Shown here piece by piece: positions 4,825 through 11,389 of a stretch of 11,389 nt of DNA (the stretch's first letter is position 1; each line of letters begins with the position of its first letter). The position numbers were made by a program, and so were the translations under genes. This DNA comes from Chloroflexia bacterium. Lineage in GTDB: Bacteria; Chloroflexota; Chloroflexia; QHBQ01; JADMIH01. Under the pieces are notes generated by a model, which saw nothing but the letters and a program-made list of their open reading frames with translations, was not told the origin of the DNA and searched no databases. Location of the stretch: assembly GCA_025927935.1 (NCBI GenBank), contig JAICKM010000154.1, positions 1 to 11,389 of the forward strand. The letters are read 5' to 3'.

Positions 4825-6546
4825 TCAACCGGCGACTTCGCCGATCTGGGCGACGGTCTCGGTAACGATGTCGCGCACGATGGCATCGCTCAGGCCGAAC
4901 TGGGCGCCCGCGGCGGCGAACAATTCGGGCAGCGGGCGCGACCCGCCCAGGGCCAGGGCCGCTTTGTAGGCCCGGATCGCGGCGGGAGCATCATGCAACG
5001 AATTGAGCCAGACGCGCAAGGCGGCCAGCAAGGCGATACCATACTCGACATAATAAAACGGCACCGTGAAGACGTGCGGGTATTGCCAACCGCGGTCGCG
5101 GGCGCCTTCGAGGCCGGTCCAGTCGATGTCGGGCCGGAACCGGGCTTCCAGGTCGGCCCACCTGGCCCGCCGCGCCGCCGCGTCCACGCTGTCCGGCGTG
5201 GTATAGACCCAGTGCTGAAACGCGTCAATCATCGCCATGAAGGGCAGGAAGCTGAGCGCGCCGCGGATCTGCTCGTCGCGCAGGCGGGCCAGATCGTCGT
5301 CGGCGTAGAACTCGTGCAGGTAGGGGCGGGCCAGGAACTCCATGGCCTGGGATGCCACCTCGGCGAACTCCAGCCCGGCCTCGTGATAGCTCTGCAACGG
5401 GATGTCGCGCGCCAGGAAGTAGTGGAAGGCGTGCCCGCCCTCGTGCAGCAGCGTATCCACATCGCGCTTGAGGCCGACGGCGTTCATGAAGATGAACGGC
5501 ACCCGCTTGACCTGTAGGGAGACCATGTAGCCGCCCGGCGCCTTGCCCTGCCGGCTGGCGAGATCGAGCAGCTTTTCCTGCACCATCGTCTCGTAGAACC
5601 CGGCCAGTTGCGGGTCCACCTGCTCGAAGATGCGGCGGCACCCGGCGATCAGGTCGTCGACTTCGGTGAAAGGCCGCAATGGGGGGCGGCACTCCGGATC
5701 GACGCTCATGTCCCAGGGCCGCAGGCGCTCGACACCCAGCAGCGCACGGCGGCGCTCGTTGAACTCAAGGACCACCGGCACGACATGGCGGGCGATGGCC
5801 TCGTGGAAGGCGAGGCAGTCCTCCGGGGTGTAATCGAAGCGCAAATATCCGGCGAAGGCATACTCGCGATAGTCGCGCTTGCCGGCGTTGGCGGCGATCT
5901 GGCGGCGCACGGCGATCATACGGTCGTAGAGATCATCCAGGGCGGCTTCGTCGGCGGCGCTCACCGCCTCGCGGGCGCGCCAGGCTTCCTCGCGCGTGGC
6001 CTGGTCGTTCTCTTCGAGAAAGACGCCCATCTCCTGCATGGTCCGCGGCCGGCCGCGGAACTCGACCATCTGGCTGCCGGTGATCTTCTCGTACTCCTGC
6101 TCCAGCTTTTGCACCTCGGTCAGCAGCGGCACGTTTTCTTCGCGGAACAATTCGACCTGTGCGTGCGCTTCGCGCAGGTAGACGCCGTAGGTGGCCGGGT
6201 CCAGTTCGGCGACGGCGGGGGTATCCAGCAGTTTGCGCTGCAAGGCGAAGCGGCTGCGCTCCATCAGCGGCACCAGTTCCTCAACCAGGTGTAGGTAGGT
6301 CGTCTCGCGCTGCGGGTCGCTCGTGTCGCAGGTCATGGCGACGTAGGCTTCGGTGAACAACTCGCCGGCGACGGCGCTCAGGTCTTCCCAGTCGGCGATC
6401 CAGGTTTCCAGGGCGGTCTTGTCCGGCAGGGGCCGCTCTTCGAGACTCTTATAGAGGGCGGCCAGGGCGGCGATATCGCCGGGCGAGAGGTCGGCAGGGA
6501 TAAAACGGTGGTCGCGGGCGGCGTGAGCGCGGATCAGGCTAGACAA
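4825..6546 (-). CDS. pepF: M3-family oligoendopeptidase F (zinc metallopeptidase)
   Basis: A 573-residue cytosolic peptidase of the M3 family that cuts short peptides. The HExxH zinc motif is H368-E369-G-G-H372 in LLHEGGHAFHYF; the third zinc ligand is probably E396 in EFAEVASQAMEF, 24 residues after the second histidine as in PepF. The C-terminal YPHVFTVPFYYVEYGIALLA stretch supplies the conserved tyrosine-rich substrate-binding wall. The N-terminal half is helical and charged, as usual. Length fits oligoendopeptidase F (about 560-600). The start is TTG at 6546, chosen because AAAGGAG lies 7 nt upstream; no better ATG is nearby. No signal peptide is visible. It is divergent from msrB across about 330 bp. 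Family assignment is firm; substrate preference is unknown, and the symbol is by family. Confidence 0.93.
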   Translation of the reverse strand: MSSLIRAHAARDHRFIPADLSPGDIAALAALYKSLEERPLPDKTALETWIADWEDLSAVAGELFTEAYVAMTCDTSDPQRETTYLHLVEELVPLMERSRFALQRKLLDTPAVAELDPATYGVYLREAHAQVELFREENVPLLTEVQKLEQEYEKITGSQMVEFRGRPRTMQEMGVFLEENDQATREEAWRAREAVSAADEAALDDLYDRMIAVRRQIAANAGKRDYREYAFAGYLRFDYTPEDCLAFHEAIARHVVPVVLEFNERRRALLGVERLRPWDMSVDPECRPPLRPFTEVDDLIAGCRRIFEQVDPQLAGFYETMVQEKLLDLASRQGKAPGGYMVSLQVKRVPFIFMNAVGLKRDVDTLLHEGGHAFHYFLARDIPLQSYHEAGLEFAEVASQAMEFLARPYLHEFYADDDLARLRDEQIRGALSFLPFMAMIDAFQHWVYTTPDSVDAAARRARWADLEARFRPDIDWTGLEGARDRGWQYPHVFTVPFYYVEYGIALLAALRVWLNSLHDAPAAIRAYKAALALGGSRPLPELFAAAGAQFGLSDAIVRDIVTETVAQIGEVAG

Positions 6547-6877
6547 CGGGGTTCTCCTTTGATCCCGTATCCGGCGCCCAGGTGGCCCGTGGACAGCACC
6601 TGCGCCGGAATTCGGTCGATTTATCTGCTGTCGCCGGGGCGGCGCAGATCATGTTAACAATTATTCTATCAGAAAGCGCCCGCCGTTGCCACCCATGGCG
6701 CCCGGCGCCGGGCGGAAAGCTCTTTGCGCCCGCGCCACGTATATTCCATGGAATGGCCTCATGATTCTCGCAACCGCTGCCCGATCCGGCTTCCTCGCAA
6801 CAACGCGCTGCGTTGTCTATGCTTCCGATGGAATGATTGAGCAGCAGTTATCCGGTTTTATTGTGGGGGAAGTACAA
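6547..6877. promoter_or_regulatory. divergent intergenic region between the peptidase gene and msrB
   Basis: No gene is apparent; an in-frame extension of msrB upstream from 6686 lacks a ribosome binding site and family similarity. An AT-rich island at 6651-6672 in otherwise GC-rich DNA probably holds promoter elements, but I could not fix a clear -35/-10 pair on either strand. Two related inverted repeats, TTCC-AT-GGAA (6744-6753, within the 12-bp palindrome ATTCCATGGAAT at 6743-6754) and TTCC-GAT-GGAA (6823-6833), are possible operator sites. Both are followed by TG, so ATGGAATG occurs at 6748-6755 and 6828-6835. Confidence 0.4.
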
Positions 6878-7276
6878 ATGAAAGCGAAAGTAATCAAGTC
6901 TGATGCGGAGTGGCAGGAGCAGCTTACACCGGAGCAGTACCGTATCGCCCGGCGCAAGGGCACGGAGCGCGCCTTTACCGGTGAGTACGCGCACACGCAC
7001 GATTCCGGCGTGTATACCTGCGTATGCTGTGGGGCGGAGTTATTCAGTTCCGGCGCCAAGTTCGAGTCGGGCACCGGCTGGCCCAGCTTCACCGCGCCCA
7101 TCGCGGAGGAGAATGTCCGCACCGAGACCGACCGCACCCTGTGGATGCAGCGCACCGAGGTGCTCTGCGCCACGTGCGACGCGCACCTGGGCCACGTCTT
7201 CGACGACGGCCCCCGCCCGACCGGTCTGCGTTATTGCCTCAATTCGGCCTCGCTGAAGCTGAAGCCGGAGCATTAG
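6878..7276 (+). CDS. msrB: peptide-methionine (R)-S-oxide reductase MsrB
   Basis: A 132-residue protein that reduces the R form of methionine sulfoxide in proteins, using thioredoxin as reductant. It carries the structural zinc cysteines C48-x-x-C51 and C97-x-x-C100, the [10 protein letters not shown] substrate pocket, the [10 protein letters not shown] motif, and the catalytic C120 in RYCLNSASL. The position that often holds the resolving cysteine (FxSGCGW) is a threonine here (T66), so recycling must use another route; C50, an extra cysteine beside the zinc site, is one possibility. The ATG at 6878 is chosen because it follows a GGGGGA site and gives the family's usual length; upstream in-frame starts are rejected. 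msrA follows after 77 bp on the same strand. The protein is cytoplasmic, with no signal peptide. Confidence 0.95.
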   Translation: MKAKVIKSDAEWQEQLTPEQYRIARRKGTERAFTGEYAHTHDSGVYTCVCCGAELFSSGAKFESGTGWPSFTAPIAEENVRTETDRTLWMQRTEVLCATCDAHLGHVFDDGPRPTGLRYCLNSASLKLKPEH

Positions 7277-7296
7277 GAGATCGGTCCTCTATCGGG

Positions 7297-7302
7297 TATA
7301 AT
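7297..7302 (+). promoter_or_regulatory. -10 box for msrA
   Basis: TATAAT lies 20 bp after the msrB stop, inside a short AT-rich stretch. A start near 7309 would give a leader of about 45 nt before the msrA ATG. No recognisable -35 hexamer is placed upstream (7274-7279 reads TAGGAG). It may let msrA be expressed apart from msrB. Confidence 0.45.
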
Positions 7303-7353
7303 ATATAGTCCGGCATCTTCATGGCGCCGGAGGCAAAAGGGAGAACAGGGGAA

Positions 7354-7833
7354 ATGGAAACGCAAAAGGCAACTTTCGGGGCCGGATGTTTCTGGGGGGT
7401 GGAAGCGGCGTTCCGCCAGGTGCCCGGTGTGGTCGCGACGACCGTGGGCTATCTGGGCGGCACGTACCAGAACCCCACCTATTATGATGTCTGCTCCGGC
7501 AAAACGGGCCACGCCGAAGTCGTCGAGGTGGTCTACGATCCGGCCCGTGTTGCGTATGACGACCTGTTGAACGTGTTCTGGGAGAACCACGACCCGACGA
7601 CCCTGAATCGCCAGGGACCGGATGTGGGGGCGCAATATCGCTCGGCCATTTTCTTCCACACCTCCGAACAGCAAGCAGCGGCGCTGGCTTCCAAAGCCCG
7701 GCTGGAAAGCAAGAAGCGCTATCGCCGCCCGATTGTGACCGAGATCACCCCGGCCACCGCGTTCTACCGGGCCGAAGACTATCATCAGCAATATTTGGAA
7801 AAGCGCGGTCTGGCTAGCTGCCATATCGGATAA
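7354..7833 (+). CDS. msrA: peptide-methionine (S)-S-oxide reductase MsrA
   Basis: A 159-residue enzyme that reduces the S form of methionine sulfoxide, free or in proteins. The catalytic cysteine is C12 in [10 protein letters not shown]; the conserved [25 protein letters not shown] and [14 protein letters not shown] (here [18 protein letters not shown]) motifs follow in order, with QYRSAIFF further on. A C-terminal cysteine in LASCHIG is a likely resolving residue. The ATG at 7354 is preferred over the in-frame ATG at 7321, because a GGGAG (7339-7343) precedes it and the family normally starts just before the [10 protein letters not shown] strand. It is tandem with msrB, giving repair of both diastereomers, and probably draws electrons from the nearby thioredoxin. 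It is cytoplasmic. Confidence 0.95.
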   Translation: METQKATFGAGCFWGVEAAFRQVPGVVATTVGYLGGTYQNPTYYDVCSGKTGHAEVVEVVYDPARVAYDDLLNVFWENHDPTTLNRQGPDVGAQYRSAIFFHTSEQQAAALASKARLESKKRYRRPIVTEITPATAFYRAEDYHQQYLEKRGLASCHIG

Positions 7834-7954
7834 TACCGGCAGGCGGCTCTAGCCCGCCCGAACGGCGCCCGACGGGAACCCTGCGTGGCAGATCCCGCCG
7901 GGTGCACGGGTGCGCGGTTTGCCGGCACGCACGCCAGCAGGTGTCCGTGTTCGC

Positions 7955-7966
7955 TCTTACGTAAGA
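7955..7966. promoter_or_regulatory. perfect 12-bp palindrome before the helicase gene
   Basis: TCTTACGTAAGA is a perfect palindrome, ending a few bases before the AAAGGA ribosome binding site and 15 bp before the GTG start of the DEAD-box gene. It could be a DNA-binding site or a small RNA element; its role is unknown. Confidence 0.35.
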
Positions 7967-7980
7967 TCAAAGGATTATTA

Positions 7981-9333
7981 GTGACTTTCAAAGAATTTAA
8001 TTTCGATCCCCGCGTCGCCGCGGGAGTACAGGCCCTCGGTTATCACACCCCCACGCCCATCCAGGAGCAAGCTATCCCGCCGGTCCTCGCCGGTCGCGAT
8101 GTGATGGGGCTGGCCCAGACCGGCACCGGCAAGACGGCGGCCTTCGTGCTGCCTATCTTGCAGCGGCTGCTGCCCGGCCCGCGCGGCCATGTGCGCGCGC
8201 TGATTCTCGCGCCGACACGCGAACTGGCCGAGCAAACCCACGCCGCCATCGGCACGCTGGGCCGCCGCACCGGGCTGCGCAGCGCCACCATCTATGGTGG
8301 GGTGGGTAAGCAGCCGCAGATTCAGAAACTGCGCAGCGGCGTGGAAATCATCGTGGCCTGCCCTGGCCGCCTGCTCGACCATATCAGCGAGAGTACCATC
8401 GCGTTAGCGCGGGTCGAAACGCTGGTGCTGGACGAGGCGGACCGTATGTTTGATATGGGCTTCTTGCCCGACATCCGCAAGATCTTAAAGCAGTTGCCGG
8501 CGGATCGGCAAACGCTGCTGTTCTCGGCGACCATGCCCGCCGACATCCGGCGCCTGGCCCAGGAGATCCTGCGCAATCCGATGACGGTGCAGGTCGGCGA
8601 TATGGAGCCGGTGGCCGCGGTCACGCATGCGCTCTACCCGGTAGCGACGCACCTCAAGACGCCGCTGTTGATGGCGCTGCTGCGGCAGACTGATACGGAG
8701 TCGGTGCTGGTGTTTACGCGCACCAAGTACAAGGCCAAGCGGCTGGGCGAGCAGTTGATCAACGCGGGCTTCCGTGGCGCTTCGCTGCAAGGCAACCTGG
8801 GCCAGAACCAGCGCCAGGCAGCCCTGGACGGCTTCCGCGACGGCACGCACCAGATCCTCGTGGCGACCGACATCGCCGCGCGGGGCATCGACGTGTCGCA
8901 GATCTCGCACGTCATCAACTACGACATGCCCGACACGGTGGAAGCCTACACGCACCGCATCGGGCGCACCGGGCGCGCGGCCAAGACGGGCGATGCGTTC
9001 ACCTTCGTCACCGACGAGGACCAGGAGATGGTGCGGGCGATTGAGCGCGCGCTGGGCGGGGCGGTGCCGCGCCACCGGCTGCCTGGCTTCGACTACACCG
9101 CGCCGGCGCCCGCGCGCAACACCGAGTTCGCCCGCCCGCCGCGCGTGGCGCAACCGCGCCGCGCCAAGCCGGTCCCTGTCGCGCCCACCGCTCAACCAGC
9201 TCCCGCCCGGCGTCCAGCGTCCCAACCGGCCCCCGCGCCCGCGCCCAAGCGGTCCCGCCCCACCCGCGCGACCCGGCCAGGGAACGCGTCCGGCGCCCCC
9301 GCGCAGCACGCCCGCCGGCAAGCGACCGGCTAA
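7981..9333 (+). CDS. DEAD-box ATP-dependent RNA helicase, RhlE-like
   Basis: A 450-residue RNA helicase of superfamily 2. In order: the Q motif (FNFDPR...GYHTPTPIQEQAIP), motif I AQTGTGKT (about 45-52), Ia PTRELAEQ, Ib CPGRL, motif II D151-E-A-D154, motif III S182-A-T, IV VLVFTRTK, V ATDIAARGID (about 295-304) and VI HRIGRTGR (325-332). All catalytic residues look intact. The last 75 or so residues are a Pro/Ala/Arg-rich low-complexity basic tail, common in RhlE-type proteins and likely to bind RNA. The GTG at 7981 is chosen because AAAGGA lies 6 nt upstream and the Q motif follows at once; an upstream ATG at 7885 lacks such a site. Likely roles are rRNA maturation, mRNA decay or cold adaptation. 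It ends at a strong terminator, and is probably its own unit after msrA. Confidence 0.93.
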   Translation: MTFKEFNFDPRVAAGVQALGYHTPTPIQEQAIPPVLAGRDVMGLAQTGTGKTAAFVLPILQRLLPGPRGHVRALILAPTRELAEQTHAAIGTLGRRTGLRSATIYGGVGKQPQIQKLRSGVEIIVACPGRLLDHISESTIALARVETLVLDEADRMFDMGFLPDIRKILKQLPADRQTLLFSATMPADIRRLAQEILRNPMTVQVGDMEPVAAVTHALYPVATHLKTPLLMALLRQTDTESVLVFTRTKYKAKRLGEQLINAGFRGASLQGNLGQNQRQAALDGFRDGTHQILVATDIAARGIDVSQISHVINYDMPDTVEAYTHRIGRTGRAAKTGDAFTFVTDEDQEMVRAIERALGGAVPRHRLPGFDYTAPAPARNTEFARPPRVAQPRRAKPVPVAPTAQPAPARRPASQPAPAPAPKRSRPTRATRPGNASGAPAQHARRQATG

Positions 9334-9354
9334 GCGGATTGCGCTAACCACTAG

Positions 9355-9383
9355 AACCGGCTCACCACAGTGAGCCGGTTTTT
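9355..9383 (+). terminator. intrinsic terminator of the DEAD-box gene
   Basis: AACCGGCTCAC (9355-9365) pairs perfectly with GTGAGCCGGTT (9370-9380) around a CACA loop, an 11-bp stem followed by further Ts to 9383. It lies 22 bp after the helicase stop and just before the stop of the convergent minus-strand gene, which it might also serve weakly. Confidence 0.9.
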
Positions 9384-9393
9384 GCATCCCCGC

Positions 9394-11389
9394 TCACGTG
9401 CTGGCGCGGACCAGGCGGTCGGCCCAGAAGAGCAGGGCGGCGAGCAGGAGCACGGCGGCCAGCACCCAGGCGGCGCGGCGCGGCCAGCCGCCCCGGCGGG
9501 CCAGCAGCCAGAGGAAGATCCCGCTGCCCAGCGATAAGGGCACCATCGTGTAGTAGAGGTGCTTGCCGATCATGTCGATGCGATAGTTGGCGACCACGAA
9601 GATGGGCAGGATGGCCGTCCAGCAGGCGGTCAGCGGGGCTAGCAGGCGCTCTGGCATGAGGGTTGCCCCTCCAGCGCCCGGCGCGGGCCGCCACATGCTC
9701 CGCCAGAGGACCGCCAGCCCGGCCAGGCCCATGACCAGCGGCAGCGGGCTGACCAGGTAGCCCAGCGTCCAGCCGAGCAAATCGAGCGGGCCGGTCCAGT
9801 GGACCGTGCTGGGCGGCGGCGTGCCGGCTGTGACGGGGCGCGGCGCCAGCATCTGCGGCAGCGTCTGGGTCAGCAGGTCGGAGAGGTAGACGCCGTAGTA
9901 CAGCGCAATGGCCGCGATCCAGGCGCCCACCAGCAGCGCCCCGACCGCCACGCCCACCCGGCGATAGCCCATCCACAGCCAGATCAACGCGACCCCCCCC
10001 GCCACGAAGGTCGTGAACACGGCGATGGTGGGGAAGGCGATCAATGCCGCCGTGAGCAACACCAGCAGCAGGCCCCACCCGGCCCACGTCGTTAAGGTGC
10101 GGCGGCGTGTGGAGGGGTCATCCGCTCGCTCCCGCAATCGATCCTGAACCCAGACGAGCAGCAGGGCGAAGAAGGCCAGGCTGAGCCACTGGGCCAGGAT
10201 GGTCGGCAGGATGCCGTAGGAGAGGGCGCGGAAGCCGAGCGGGGTGGCGGCATAGGCGAAGCCCGCCCAGAGGCCCGCCTGCCACCCGCCCCAGCGTGGC
10301 GCGAAACGGGCCAGCAGCCCATAGCAGAACAGCACGGTGCTTGCTTCCAGCAGGCAGACAAAGGCATCCAACCCGGTCTCCAAGTCGCCCGGCAGCAGGG
10401 CCAGCGGCGCGGCCAGGAAGTAGAAGAGCGGCGACTTGGGGATAAAGACGGCCAGGCCCCACTCACGGGGCGGTTCGTTCAGGCCACCATGCGGATCGGT
10501 CAGTGCGGCCAGGTTGCCCACCAGCAGTTCGCGCATCCACTTCAGGTGGTAGGGCATGTCGATTATGACCGTCTGCGGCAAGGCCATCGCGCCGAAGCGC
10601 ACCAGGAAGGCCCCGGCGAACAGCACGCCGGCCAGGCGCGCACCCCATGCCAGGCCCGGCGCCAGCCGGGCGGCCAGCGGCTCGGCCAGCACGAGCAGCA
10701 CATACACGGCCAGCCCGGTGGCCGCCAGGTGCCCGGCGGCCTCGGTGATCGGCAGATGGACGGCGGCCAGGGCGCCGAGCAGGACCAGCGCCGCGACCGC
10801 GGCCCCAATCAGCGCCAGGCGCCAGGGTAGCGAACCGGTAGGCCAGGGTGCCCCACGGCGCACTATTGGCTGGCTAGCCTCATTTGGCGCTGTAGGGGCC
10901 GGTTTCAAACCGGCCTGCCACGCATCCGCATCACGGCGCGGGACTGCTGTCCCCCCGGCGGCCAGCGGCGCGAACGCCCGGCCCAGCAGCACATAGACCA
11001 GCAGCACCAGGGCGCCCAGGTAGCCAAGCTGGCTGTAGGTGGGCGCGACGAAGCCGCCCTGTTGCGGCCCGATCTGCACCCGGTCCACCATGATCGTGCG
11101 CGCCGGGCGGCCCCGTAGTTCGATGACCAGGTCGCGGGCGGCCAGGGCGCGCGGGTGGGTGGCGTCGATGGTGAAGGTGTAGTCCTGCCAGCCGGTCGCC
11201 ATGCGCTGTTGCAGGAAGGTCTCGCCGTTCAGGATCACCGTCAGCCCCACGTTGGGGTCGCCGGGGTTCTGGCTCAAGGTGACGCTGTAAGGGGCGCTTC
11301 CGCCCACGCCGGTCAGGACGATGTAGCCGTAGGCGTCGAGGGTGCGATAGCTGCGGCCCGTGGCGTCGTCCACCAACCGCTCGTGGAAA
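9394..11389 (-). CDS. large polytopic membrane protein, possible GT-C glycosyltransferase (5' end outside window)
   Basis: At least 664 residues; the frame is still open at the right edge, reading FHERLVDDATGRSY, so the TTG at 11376 is not a reliable start. The first 115 or so visible residues are beta-rich and polar (VILNGETFLQQRM, DLVIELRGRPARTI) and look like an extracytoplasmic jelly-roll-type domain. A membrane helix (LGYLGALVLLVYVLLG) and a short linker carrying a REP-encoded GLKPAPTA follow, then about eleven hydrophobic helices up to the stop at 9394-9396. The loop after the third helix, IDMPYHLKWMREL and then IPKSPLFYFLAAPLALLP, resembles the first extracytoplasmic loop of GT-C enzymes that use polyprenyl-linked sugars. 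I infer a cell-envelope sugar transferase or related protein, but homology is not secure; other polytopic envelope proteins fit too. Confidence 0.7.
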   Translation of the reverse strand, partial: FHERLVDDATGRSYRTLDAYGYIVLTGVGGSAPYSVTLSQNPGDPNVGLTVILNGETFLQQRMATGWQDYTFTIDATHPRALAARDLVIELRGRPARTIMVDRVQIGPQQGGFVAPTYSQLGYLGALVLLVYVLLGRAFAPLAAGGTAVPRRDADAWQAGLKPAPTAPNEASQPIVRRGAPWPTGSLPWRLALIGAAVAALVLLGALAAVHLPITEAAGHLAATGLAVYVLLVLAEPLAARLAPGLAWGARLAGVLFAGAFLVRFGAMALPQTVIIDMPYHLKWMRELLVGNLAALTDPHGGLNEPPREWGLAVFIPKSPLFYFLAAPLALLPGDLETGLDAFVCLLEASTVLFCYGLLARFAPRWGGWQAGLWAGFAYAATPLGFRALSYGILPTILAQWLSLAFFALLLVWVQDRLRERADDPSTRRRTLTTWAGWGLLLVLLTAALIAFPTIAVFTTFVAGGVALIWLWMGYRRVGVAVGALLVGAWIAAIALYYGVYLSDLLTQTLPQMLAPRPVTAGTPPPSTVHWTGPLDLLGWTLGYLVSPLPLVMGLAGLAVLWRSMWRPAPGAGGATLMPERLLAPLTACWTAILPIFVVANYRIDMIGKHLYYTMVPLSLGSGIFLWLLARRGGWPRRAAWVLAAVLLLAALLFWADRLVRAST
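10897..10915. repeat. REP-type palindrome inside the membrane protein gene
   Basis: GGCCGGTTT (10897-10905) and AAACCGGCC (10907-10915) form a 19-bp palindrome with a one-base centre, preceded by GTAGG. Read on the minus strand in the host gene's frame it encodes AGLKPAPT, in the linker between the first membrane helix and the rest. This GTAGGGG(C/G)...GGTTT(C/G)AAACC palindrome and its GLKPAPT translation recur in several bacterial genomes, including Chloroflexota, from general knowledge; only one full copy is seen here. Confidence 0.6.

Noticed and set aside
5608..6294. Plus-strand open frame opposite the peptidase gene
   Set aside because: Antisense to a well-supported M3 peptidase, with no start signal and no recognisable motif.
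6686..6877. N-terminal extension of MsrB from an upstream ATG
   Set aside because: No ribosome binding site, no similarity to MsrB or to a signal peptide; the ATG at 6878 gives the standard protein.
7885..7980. N-terminal extension of the DEAD-box protein from the ATG at 7885
   Set aside because: The extension is Cys/Arg-rich with no ribosome binding site, while the GTG at 7981 has AAAGGA 6 nt upstream and leads straight into the Q motif.
8485..9387. 300-codon minus-strand open frame opposite the helicase gene
   Set aside because: It is antisense to conserved helicase motifs IV-VI and the low-complexity tail; Arg/Gly-rich translation without any family pattern.
1..11389. CRISPR array, tRNA genes, phage or plasmid modules
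   Set aside because: No regularly spaced direct repeats, no tRNA-like cloverleaf and no integrase, replication or structural phage gene was seen.

Overview
The window is GC-rich chromosomal DNA. Its gene content, strong bias to G/C-ending codons, short oligoendopeptidase F, stand-alone MgtE_N/CBS protein and a REP-type repeat that reads as GLKPAPT inside a coding region suggest a member of the Chloroflexota (Chloroflexia-like). This is an inference from overall character; there is no rRNA or marker gene. No phage, plasmid or CRISPR module is visible, and the only mobile DNA is a decayed IS5-family transposase piece.

Layout. 1-369 is the 3' end of an MFS transporter (+). 370-860 is a scar: an internal piece of an IS5-type transposase (-) abuts what may be the 3' end of an unrecognised host gene (+). 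A near-consensus promoter at 924-952 then opens an approximately 490-nt stretch with no convincing gene but many strong hairpins, ending in a helix that can mask the ribosome binding site of the next gene. That gene (1453-2727, +) encodes a soluble PRC-barrel-like/MgtE_N/two-CBS protein without the MgtE channel. Convergent to it is a four-helix membrane protein of unknown function (2808-3413, -). Next come a very hydrophilic, Gly-rich small protein preceded by a sigma-54-like -24/-12 element (3655-4128, +), a bidirectional terminator, thioredoxin (4289-4630, -) and an M3 oligoendopeptidase F (4825-6546, -). Divergent from the peptidase lie msrB (6878-7276, +), msrA (7354-7833, +) and an RhlE-like DEAD-box helicase (7981-9333, +), closed by a textbook terminator. 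The window ends inside a large polytopic membrane protein, possibly a GT-C-type glycosyltransferase (9394 to beyond the right edge, -).

How the genes fit together. Thioredoxin is the usual reductant for MsrA and MsrB, so trxA, msrB and msrA can form one repair pathway for oxidised methionine, with the peptidase possibly clearing peptides; they are not one operon. The most unusual element is 957-1452: a strong promoter, a long structured leader and a potentially sequestered ribosome binding site in front of a putative Mg2+-sensing protein that lacks its channel. It matches no RNA class whose signature I could recognise by eye, and it is the best candidate here for something undescribed.
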